Shown: positions 1 through 6,744 of the stretch, piece after piece
How the letters are laid out: every line of letters starts with the position of its first letter
Numbering within the stretch: the first letter of the stretch is position 1
Source: an uncultured Clostridia bacterium
Lineage (GTDB): Bacteria > Bacillota > Clostridia > Saccharofermentanales > Saccharofermentanaceae
DNA length: 11,832 nt
Direction of reading: 5' to 3'
Assembly (NCBI GenBank): GCA_946405115.1
Contig: CAMJGB010000039.1
Span: 1-11,832, forward strand
The notes under the pieces: generated by a model
What the model saw: only the letters and a program-made list of their open reading frames with translations
What the model was told of the DNA's origin: nothing
Database searches by the model: none
Translations under genes and position numbers: made by a program

Positions 1-33
1 AGACAATTTTCTATATCTATCCCTTATTCCATG

Positions 34-71
34 TTGAGGGCATCTCGAGCAACAAATCGAGATGCCTTCAA
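34..71. terminator. Hairpin downstream of the dehydrogenase gene, possible terminator
   Basis: Positions 34-48 (TTGAGGGCATCTCGA) and 57-71 (TCGAGATGCCTTCAA) form a 15-bp inverted repeat around an 8-nt loop. The single imperfection (38 with 67) is a G-U wobble in RNA read from the + strand but an A-C mismatch in RNA read from the - strand. It lies 18 bp past the stop codon of the leftward dehydrogenase gene, where a terminator is expected. No clean U-tract follows on either strand, so a terminator role is inferred from position and stem strength only. It could serve a convergent gene entering from the left edge. Confidence 0.5.
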
Positions 72-89
72 TAGTTTAGGGAAAATTCT

Positions 90-1040
90 TTAGTTAACCT
101 GATTGATCTCGGAACCTTCCTTGCCGTTGATGAATCCCTTAAGATTACCTGCAGCAACCTTAATGAGACGTGCACGTGTTTCTAACGGAGCCCATGCAAT
201 ATGGGGAGTGATCACCGTGTTAGGTGCTGTAAGGAGCGGGTTGTCTTCCTTCATCGGTTCTACCGATACTACATCGCATCCGAATCCCGCTACTTTACCG
301 GACTTCAGTGCTTCCGCCATATCATGCTCGTTGACGATAGGGCCTCTTGCAGCATTAATGATGAATACACCGTCCTTGCATCGTGCAATGACATCCTTGT
401 TGATAAGGTTCTGTGTTTCCTTTGTTAAGGGGCAGTGAAGCGATATTACATCTGCTTTTGCTATTGCCTCATCGAAAGTAAACTCCTTCGAAGGATCCTT
501 GATCGTGTGGGGTACGGGGAGCACTTTCATGCCCAAAGCTTCGGCTATGATCGCTACTCTTGTTCCGATCTTACCCATACCGACTACAGCTATATTCTTG
601 TCGCAAAGCTCTGTAAGAGGGGAGAGCCAGTAACAGAACTGCTCCGATCTTACCCAGCCTCCGTTCTTTACGTCAGCATTATGAAGACCTACCTTGTCGG
701 CGAGTTCAAGGAGAAGTGCGACAGCCATCTGTGCCGTTGCAAAAGTTCCATACTCGGGAACATTGGTTACTATGATGCCCCTTCTGCGGCATGCCTCGAG
801 GTCGACTACGTTAAAGCCTGTCGCAAGTACTCCGATGTATTTAAGGTCAGGAAGCTGTTCGAGGATGTCCTCAGTAAAAGGGGTCTTGTTCGTGATTACG
901 GCCTTGGCTCCCTTGGCTCTTTCAACTATCTTGTCAACGGGAGTGATGTCATATGCCGTGACCTCTCCTAGTCCTTCGAAAGGCTCCCAGTTGAGGTCTC
1001 CCGGGTTGGCTGCCGAACCGTCCATAATGATTATTTTCAT
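90..1040 (-). CDS. D-2-hydroxyacid dehydrogenase, glycerate dehydrogenase-like
   Basis: This encodes a 316-residue cytoplasmic oxidoreductase of the D-isomer 2-hydroxyacid dehydrogenase family, which interconverts 2-hydroxyacids and 2-ketoacids using NAD(P)H. The opening MKIIIMDGSAANPGDLNWEP and the overall pattern resemble HprA-like glycerate/hydroxypyruvate reductases. Visible signatures are the Rossmann glycine motif GMGKIG (154-159), the catalytic Arg in NAARGPIVNE (R232), the acid in DVVSVEP (E261) and the catalytic His in TPHIAW (H280). Length matches the family. The start at 1040 is chosen because GAGGA lies 8 nt upstream and homology begins there; an in-frame ATG at 1088 would add 16 residues unlike the family and would overlap the promoter. 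The segment after the second Rossmann strand (LPVPHTIKD, 173-181) has no obvious acidic residue for binding the NAD ribose, so cofactor choice is open. The exact substrate cannot be read from the sequence. Confidence 0.9.
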   Translation of the reverse strand: MKIIIMDGSAANPGDLNWEPFEGLGEVTAYDITPVDKIVERAKGAKAVITNKTPFTEDILEQLPDLKYIGVLATGFNVVDLEACRRRGIIVTNVPEYGTFATAQMAVALLLELADKVGLHNADVKNGGWVRSEQFCYWLSPLTELCDKNIAVVGMGKIGTRVAIIAEALGMKVLPVPHTIKDPSKEFTFDEAIAKADVISLHCPLTKETQNLINKDVIARCKDGVFIINAARGPIVNEHDMAEALKSGKVAGFGCDVVSVEPMKEDNPLLTAPNTVITPHIAWAPLETRARLIKVAAGNLKGFINGKEGSEINQVN

Positions 1041-1066
1041 AAGAATTTTCCTCGCATTGGTACGTT

Positions 1067-1096
1067 TTGTAACACTGTTAAAAATCATTATACAAT
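1067..1096 (+). promoter_or_regulatory. Possible promoter of the rightward CbiG-like gene
   Basis: TTGTAA (1067-1072) and TACAAT (1091-1096; 5 of 6 to consensus) are separated by 18 bp, about 40 bp upstream of the GGGGG ribosome binding site (1127-1131) of the gene starting at 1141. The -10 hexamer overlaps the -10 of the divergent dehydrogenase promoter, so the two would compete for polymerase. Consensus match only. Confidence 0.35.
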
Positions 1097-1115
1097 AAGT
1101 AAATATTTAATGATA
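1087..1115 (-). promoter_or_regulatory. Probable promoter of the leftward dehydrogenase gene
   Basis: On the - strand a perfect TATAAT (+ strand ATTATA, 1087-1092), directly preceded by TG, has a TTATCA (4 of 6 to TTGACA) 18 bp upstream (+ strand 1111-1116, approximate). The resulting start site near 1080 would give a leader of about 40 nt to the ATG at 1040. The assignment is by consensus match only. Confidence 0.45.
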
Positions 1116-1140
1116 AACTGAAGTCTGGGGGTACGGTTTT

Positions 1141-2202
1141 ATGTATCTATATTGCTATGCACGTTCCGATAAGGCCAGACTTACGGGACAGAAACTGTTG
1201 AATGAAGCTGAAGGTGAATGGATCGAAGACATGGAGTCATTCGTGTCCAATAAAGATGCGGGTGCAAGACGCGCTGACGGAACGGTTGTGCTCATTCTCC
1301 ATCAGGAACCTTGCATTAAACTTCTTCTCGAACGCCTTTACCCTGCAGATGTCAGATTCCCTGTCATTAATGTAACCCCCGACGGAAAGTATGCAGGCAT
1401 TCTTCGTACCGGAGGATATAACACATACCAGATCCTAGAGAAGATCACTTCGGCATTAGGCTGTATTGCATTGTCGAGTGAGGAGGATCGTAAGGATACT
1501 GCTCCGGATCTCATGAGACCGGTTTTGTCATATCAGATGAAACCTGACAATGAAGATCTTCTTAAGGAGATAGCTGCCTTCATCAAGGACGGAGGCTCCG
1601 TTGATGTATACAGCGACCTTCCTCTTGAAATGAGCGAACCCATTCTTGATTCGTTGAGCTACAAGACATACTTGTTCCAGTCCAATCAGAAGAATGAATT
1701 GGGCCAGGCATATGCATCAGCAAATAATGAAGATAAGTATTCTATTTTTATCACCTGCGGTAAGATTCCTGAAGTTCCCAAGAACGGCAAGGTCCTTATC
1801 CTGGTTCCTAAGATTATTGTAGTCGGACTTGAGGTATCGGCAAGATCCGATCCCGAATATTCCGCGAAGTTGTGCAGAGAAGAACTGGAGAAGCACGGTA
1901 TCAATCCTGATGCCGTTGTAACGGTTGCCGTTTCTGCACTTGCAAGAGAAAGCGAAGTCGTAAGTAATATAGCGAAGGATTTGGGGTGCTTCGTTACATT
2001 CTTCGATTCAAGGCTTCTCAAGGCTGTCCGCATTCCTTTGAACAACGGATTCTCGAATGAGCGTATGGAGGCTGAATTCTGTACGGCATCTGCATGTCTT
2101 GCTTCCGATAACGGAAGGATCCTCATGCGTAAGACGGGAGACCGTAATTCGATAATCATGACGGCGGCAATAAAGAGAAGTCCGGTATATCTGACACACT
2201 GA
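1141..2202 (+). CDS. Divergent CbiG-like protein (cobalt-precorrin 5A hydrolase family)
   Basis: A 353-residue soluble protein with no signal peptide or membrane segment. Its layout follows CbiG, the enzyme that opens the lactone ring of cobalt-precorrin 5A in anaerobic cobalamin synthesis. Residues about 1-110 resemble the CbiG N-terminal domain (LTGQKLL at 14-20; a hydrophobic VVLILHQEPCIKLLL strand-helix; then GILRTGGYN where CbiG usually has a SGHxGGAN motif). Residues 128-200 match the linker region. Residues 225-345 match the C-terminal domain (VVGLEV, then AREEL-type helix, LARES where CbiG has K-x-x-E, and ILMRKTGDRNSIIMTAAI). Several usual CbiG signatures are changed: the His of SGH is absent and the GIGC motif reads GLEV. 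No other cobalamin genes are in the window. It may be a degenerate or repurposed family member. GGGGG at 1127-1131 is the ribosome site. It precedes the transporter cluster by 31 nt and may be co-transcribed with it. Confidence 0.55.
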   Translation: MYLYCYARSDKARLTGQKLLNEAEGEWIEDMESFVSNKDAGARRADGTVVLILHQEPCIKLLLERLYPADVRFPVINVTPDGKYAGILRTGGYNTYQILEKITSALGCIALSSEEDRKDTAPDLMRPVLSYQMKPDNEDLLKEIAAFIKDGGSVDVYSDLPLEMSEPILDSLSYKTYLFQSNQKNELGQAYASANNEDKYSIFITCGKIPEVPKNGKVLILVPKIIVVGLEVSARSDPEYSAKLCREELEKHGINPDAVVTVAVSALARESEVVSNIAKDLGCFVTFFDSRLLKAVRIPLNNGFSNERMEAEFCTASACLASDNGRILMRKTGDRNSIIMTAAIKRSPVYLTH

Positions 2203-2233
2203 TTGTAATTCTAATTAATTTGGGGGAGAAATT

Positions 2234-4648
2234 ATGAGGAAGATTACAAGATTAGCAGCATTGGGAATGGCAGCAGTAATGGTTATGCCTCTTCTTACCG
2301 GATGTTGGAAGAAGGGCGGCGCTAATACCATTTCAGCAGATGATCCATGGTACAACGTATCAACGATAGCTGTCGGTGACGAAATCGATTCGTCTATTTA
2401 CGACTATGCATCACTGGATTACATCGGAGAAGTCAACGGGGAATATATATTCAGATTAGGCGGAACTCTTCATATACCTCAGGGTTTTGACTATATGACA
2501 GATTCCACATTCGAATATCGCGTCGACGAATTAAGAGCCTATGATGAGACAGGTTCATGTGTTAAGACTTACGACCTGATGGATATTGTCCGAGATTTTG
2601 AGACGCCGGATTATACATATATTAATACGGTCACGGCTGCTGAAGATGGCTGTCATATCTTAATCTACAGCAATAACATCAATACAGGTGAGTCTGCCAA
2701 ATACACAACTGTGGTGGATATCGATGCCGGTACTTATGGAAGTTTAGATCCTGTGGCTGAACCTGAGGACGAATTTACTGCAAGAATCGTTGCTCAGGGC
2801 GGAAATGATGAGGGCGAGATTGAAATTGGCGAATATAAGCTCAGAAGGTTCTGGTTTTCAGGTGACCGCGGAAACTCATACATGTTGGTGGTAGTATCAC
2901 CTGACGGAACTTATAACGAATTTGATCTTCGCGGAATCGTTCCCAATCTTGATATTTTTGATATTTCCAATGCGATTGATGTAGGCAATAACAGAGCTTT
3001 AATTGAGCTCAGATGTTCAGACGGCCGTCAGTTCATGCTTTTGGATCTTAATACGATGACAATGAATCTTGAGACGCAGGATATGGCCTGGCTCGTTAGT
3101 AAATCTATGTATCTTACACAGGTAGACGGATTAGGATACGTTATAAGAGATGTAGATGGCATCTACAGCATCGATTATGATAACCGTACTCTTAATCCTG
3201 TGTTCCTTTATTCTTATGCGAATACGAATATGTACGACATAAGAAGTGCCCGTCCCATTACAGTTAGTGAGGACAGAGCTGTATTCGCGGGTTCAAGGTA
3301 TGACCCCAACCAGATCTATGGCACCGAGCTTAATGCTGTTATTTATACCTTTACAAGAGCTGAATCCAATCCAAATGCAGGTAAGACTATCTTAAGAATT
3401 GCAAGCACAGGTGATTTTACTTATCCTCTCTGCTCGGCAATTGCTTCTTTCAATGAGTCGAGCGATACCTACTTTATGGTTACGGAACAGAAGTACAACA
3501 TAGATGTTCAGGTAAGCGCCGCGACTAATCAGAATGTAAACGGTGCACAGGCTGACAACAGCCTTGCAACAGACGATGCAGCAACATCACTCGGCAATCA
3601 GCTTGCAATGGATATCATGTCTGGAACCGGTCCTGATATCATCATCAACGGCGGACAGTTCGGTATGCTGAATGATGCTGACTATCTTCTCAATCTCCGT
3701 GAATATGTAAATGAGAACTACGGTTCTTCCGATTACTTTACAAACATTTTCGATGCGGCAAGCGACGGTGACGAGTTGTTCCAGGTTCCTGTAGCATTCA
3801 GTGTCAGAGGTATTGTAACGGATGGTTCTAATGTAAGTGACGGACAGATCGGTTTTACTTATGATCAGTATGCTGAATTCGTAAGCGGACCTTGCAACGG
3901 AACAGATCCTCTTGGACAGGGAAGACTTCAATTCTTTATAAATTCACTAAATTGCATGTCGGATCTTGTAATAACTAATGATACTGTAGATTACGATGTC
4001 GAAGCATTCAGAACTCTTGCCGAGTATACACGTGATAATGTAAACGAGGCTTTGATGACTGATGAAGATGATCTCTATATACCTGACGGTGAACGCGTTG
4101 CAAGAGTTGTAGAAATTGCGAATATTTCCACCTACTTTGATGCGGTAAAGAATGGTAATATAGTCTTCTTGGGAATTCCATCCTATGATGGCAGAGGCCC
4201 TATTATCAGTGCTGCTGATACTGTGGCAATCTCTGCTCAGACGCAGGCTCCTGAAGCATGCCGAGAGTTTATCTCACTTCTTATGGGTGACGATATTCAG
4301 ACTCTTTACGGTTTGATGGCGGGTATTCCTGTTAACAGATCTGCATTCGAGATCGCAGGACAGAAGAATGTTGATGCTCGTAACAGAATGCGTGAGCAGA
4401 TTACCAGGATCTTTTCTCCTGAAGAGTATGCTCAGAACGGATACAATCCTAATCCCATGGAGTATTCCGTTGTTGATGACTTCGCTGTGTTCGTAAGCGA
4501 ATTAACAGGATGGTATACGAATGACGGTTCGATCAATGCCATCATCAGAGAAGAGATGCCGGCATACTTTGAAGGACAGAAGACCCTTGAACAGGTCATT
4601 CCTGTACTCGAAGACAGAATACAGACACTTCTTAACGAAAGAGGATAA
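2234..4648 (+). CDS. Large two-domain substrate-binding lipoprotein of an ABC importer
   Basis: An 804-residue exported lipoprotein. The signal peptide ends in the lipobox LLTGC with lipidated Cys24, so it should be anchored on the outer face of the membrane. Residues from about 384 (KTILRIASTGDF) to the end follow the family 1 extracellular solute-binding fold: an opening beta strand, the MDIMSGTGPDIIINGG segment (about 457-472), LLNLREYVNENYG, FQVPVAFSVRGIVTDG, and a helical C-terminal part. That part is the normal ~420-residue length. Residues about 30-380 are extra, built of many short beta segments with recurring aspartate/aromatic turns, suggestive of a beta-propeller or similar beta domain; no known family was recognised. 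The ribosome site GGGGGAG is at 2222-2228. Two permease genes follow after 11 nt, which supports an importer role. A sugar or oligosaccharide ligand is likely from the permease family but not shown. Confidence 0.85.
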   Translation: MRKITRLAALGMAAVMVMPLLTGCWKKGGANTISADDPWYNVSTIAVGDEIDSSIYDYASLDYIGEVNGEYIFRLGGTLHIPQGFDYMTDSTFEYRVDELRAYDETGSCVKTYDLMDIVRDFETPDYTYINTVTAAEDGCHILIYSNNINTGESAKYTTVVDIDAGTYGSLDPVAEPEDEFTARIVAQGGNDEGEIEIGEYKLRRFWFSGDRGNSYMLVVVSPDGTYNEFDLRGIVPNLDIFDISNAIDVGNNRALIELRCSDGRQFMLLDLNTMTMNLETQDMAWLVSKSMYLTQVDGLGYVIRDVDGIYSIDYDNRTLNPVFLYSYANTNMYDIRSARPITVSEDRAVFAGSRYDPNQIYGTELNAVIYTFTRAESNPNAGKTILRIASTGDFTYPLCSAIASFNESSDTYFMVTEQKYNIDVQVSAATNQNVNGAQADNSLATDDAATSLGNQLAMDIMSGTGPDIIINGGQFGMLNDADYLLNLREYVNENYGSSDYFTNIFDAASDGDELFQVPVAFSVRGIVTDGSNVSDGQIGFTYDQYAEFVSGPCNGTDPLGQGRLQFFINSLNCMSDLVITNDTVDYDVEAFRTLAEYTRDNVNEALMTDEDDLYIPDGERVARVVEIANISTYFDAVKNGNIVFLGIPSYDGRGPIISAADTVAISAQTQAPEACREFISLLMGDDIQTLYGLMAGIPVNRSAFEIAGQKNVDARNRMREQITRIFSPEEYAQNGYNPNPMEYSVVDDFAVFVSELTGWYTNDGSINAIIREEMPAYFEGQKTLEQVIPVLEDRIQTLLNERG

Positions 4649-4659
4649 AACGAAGAATA

Positions 4660-5673
4660 ATGTCGTCTGAGAAAGACAATATAGATATTAAGGATAAGGA
4701 TAATAAAAAAGAAGTAAAGGAGCGGGCGCCAATAACGACCGCTCTTACAACGGACCCCGCAAGACTTGCTGCCATGAAGGCGGCAAAGAAGCGTCTCCAC
4801 AGAAGAAGAGGTTTGAAGGATTGGGCTTTGTTCACGGGTTACCTTACCCCGAGCCTTGTCGGCGTTATGCTTTTCTTCTTCCTTCCTTTGATAATGATCC
4901 TTAAGACGTCTTTCCAGAAGTCGACTACGAATTATGAGTTCGTAGGTCTTGCCAACTACGACAAGGTAATTAACAACGATGCTTTCAGGGATGCATCCTG
5001 GAATACACTTACATTCTCAGGTATCGCTGTTCCTCTCGCAGTTGTGCTCGCACTTCTTCTCGCAATTCTTTTGAACTCAGGTATTCCTGCACAGAGCGGT
5101 TTCAGAAGCGTACTTCTTAATCCTATGATGGTTCCGGTTGCTTCCGTCGTTCTTATCTGGCAGGTATTCTTCAGCTATAACGGTGCCGCAAACGGTGCAG
5201 GTTTGTTCAAGCTTTTCGAGCCGGACAAGATCGACTGGCTTAAGTCGGATTACGCCCAATTGGTAATCCTTGCTTTGTTCCTGTGGAAGAACTTGGGATA
5301 CAACATGGTTTTGTTCCTTGCAGCACTTAACAACATTGACGATGAGATTCTGGAGTCCGCTCAGATGGACGGAGCCGGTGCATTAAGAAGATTCTTCTCC
5401 ATCAAGATGTACTTCCTTGCACCTACGATCTTCTTCGTTACTATAATGTCTCTTATTAATTCTTTTAAAATATTTAGAGAAGTATATCTTCTTACGGGTG
5501 ACCATCCGTATACGAACCTTTATATGCTTCAGCATTTCATGAACAATGCGTTCAAGAACCTTGAGTACAATAAGCTTTCGGCAGGCGCCATTATCATGTG
5601 CGTTGTCATGATCGTCATCGTAGGAGTTCTGTTCTATGCAGAGTCCAAGTTCGATGCGGATGTGGAGGGATAA
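4660..5673 (+). CDS. ABC transporter permease, MalF/UgpA type
   Basis: A 337-residue integral membrane permease of the carbohydrate importer family (binding-protein-dependent transport inner membrane component). It has a highly charged cytoplasmic N-terminus of about 55 residues rich in Lys and Arg, then about six membrane segments (roughly 57-83, 117-140, 155-172, 199-222, 254-270 and 308-327). The EAA loop that docks on the ATPase is clear at 232-255: ESAQMDGAGALRRFFSIK followed by MYFLAP, with the conserved Gly at 238. A ribosome site (GAGG, 4641-4644) lies inside the last codons of the binding-protein gene, so translation is probably coupled. The following permease starts 3 nt after its stop. 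No ATPase gene is adjacent; a shared MsmX-type ATPase encoded elsewhere is the usual arrangement in Bacillota. Confidence 0.93.
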   Translation: MSSEKDNIDIKDKDNKKEVKERAPITTALTTDPARLAAMKAAKKRLHRRRGLKDWALFTGYLTPSLVGVMLFFFLPLIMILKTSFQKSTTNYEFVGLANYDKVINNDAFRDASWNTLTFSGIAVPLAVVLALLLAILLNSGIPAQSGFRSVLLNPMMVPVASVVLIWQVFFSYNGAANGAGLFKLFEPDKIDWLKSDYAQLVILALFLWKNLGYNMVLFLAALNNIDDEILESAQMDGAGALRRFFSIKMYFLAPTIFFVTIMSLINSFKIFREVYLLTGDHPYTNLYMLQHFMNNAFKNLEYNKLSAGAIIMCVVMIVIVGVLFYAESKFDADVEG

Positions 5674-5676
5674 TCA

Positions 5677-6732
5677 ATGGATCCTGAAGTATCAAGACAG
5701 CGCAGAGAAGAGGCTACCAAGGCAAGACGTAAAGTCTTCACGGTAATGCAAAGAGATCTTTCCTTCTTCGAGCAGATGGATGAATCTACTAAGGAAGAAT
5801 TCTTCAAGAAGGAGAAAGCAAGATCTTTAAAGGTTAGAAGAAGAAGGAAGATAGTTAATAATACTTCACTGACGATAGGTATCATTATCGCTTGTGCAGT
5901 ATCGATCCTTGCTATCGTACCTGTCTTCTATACGTTCCTTAATTCATTCATGTCTTCCGCTGAGATCTCGAATAACTACGGCGTTATCTTCCAGAGCCTC
6001 TCCGGTCATGCGGATCAGGGTGCAACGTATCTTTCTTCATCACCTTCGATGACGCTCGTTCCTCAGAGAGTTACGATAGAGCAGTATAAGAATCTTCTTA
6101 TCATGAGCCCTACGTATCTTCTTAAGTTCTGGAATTCAATCATTCTTGTTGTTCCTATCGTTGTAGGACAGATGGTAATCTCCTGCCTTGCTGCATACAG
6201 CTTTGCAAGATACAGAAAGAAGAGAAGAGAGGTTCTTTTCTTCTCATACATCATTCTCATGCTCATGCCCTTCCAGGTAACGCTTGTTCCTAACTACATG
6301 ATCTCCGAGCAGCTCGGAATCCTTAATACGAGATGGGCTATCATACTGCCGGGTATATTCTCGACATTTGCCATCTTCCTTCTTACGAAGTACATGAGAC
6401 AGATTCCTAATGCTTATATCGAAGCAGCGAAGCTTGATGGTGCCAAGGAGTGGCAGATCTTCACGAAGATTGCAGTTCCTATGTGCAGCAACGCTATCTT
6501 CGCTCTTACAATTCTTCTTTTCATCGACTATTGGAACATGGTTGAGCAGCCGCTCGTCCTTTTAACCAATGCAGATAAACAACCGATGTCGGTTTTCCTG
6601 TCGCAGATCAACGAAGCCGAGATAGGCATAGCTTTTGCAGCATCGGCACTTTACATGATCCCGCCGCTTTTGATCTTCCTTTGGGGTGAGGAGTACCTCG
6701 TAGAAGGAATTTCAAGGTCGGGAGTCAAATAA
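5677..6732 (+). CDS. ABC transporter permease, MalG/UgpE type
   Basis: A 351-residue integral membrane protein, partner of the preceding permease in the heterodimeric channel. The EAA loop is at 249-268 (EAAKLDGAKEWQIFTKIAVP), a textbook match. Membrane segments run roughly 63-93, 151-177, 185-207, 218-238, 271-290 and 318-337. It is longer than the common 270-300 residues for two visible reasons: a charged cytoplasmic N-terminus of about 60 residues (including RRRRK at 54-58) and an enlarged first extracytoplasmic loop (about 95-135). Its ribosome site GGAGG (5664-5668) sits within the last codons of the upstream permease, which indicates translational coupling. The next gene follows after 12 nt with GGAGG at 6735-6739. 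Confidence 0.93.
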   Translation: MDPEVSRQRREEATKARRKVFTVMQRDLSFFEQMDESTKEEFFKKEKARSLKVRRRRKIVNNTSLTIGIIIACAVSILAIVPVFYTFLNSFMSSAEISNNYGVIFQSLSGHADQGATYLSSSPSMTLVPQRVTIEQYKNLLIMSPTYLLKFWNSIILVVPIVVGQMVISCLAAYSFARYRKKRREVLFFSYIILMLMPFQVTLVPNYMISEQLGILNTRWAIILPGIFSTFAIFLLTKYMRQIPNAYIEAAKLDGAKEWQIFTKIAVPMCSNAIFALTILLFIDYWNMVEQPLVLLTNADKQPMSVFLSQINEAEIGIAFAASALYMIPPLLIFLWGEEYLVEGISRSGVK

Positions 6733-6744
6733 ACGGAGGCATAT

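Noticed and set aside
103..1098. Several + strand open frames opposite the dehydrogenase gene
   Set aside because: They lie antisense to a clearly conserved enzyme, overlap one another in different frames and show no family pattern or ribosome site.
2191..2219. Promoter (CTGACA, 17 bp, ATTAAT) in front of the large binding-protein gene
   Set aside because: The start site would fall inside the ribosome binding site at 2222-2228, leaving no usable leader; the -10 matches only 4 of 6.
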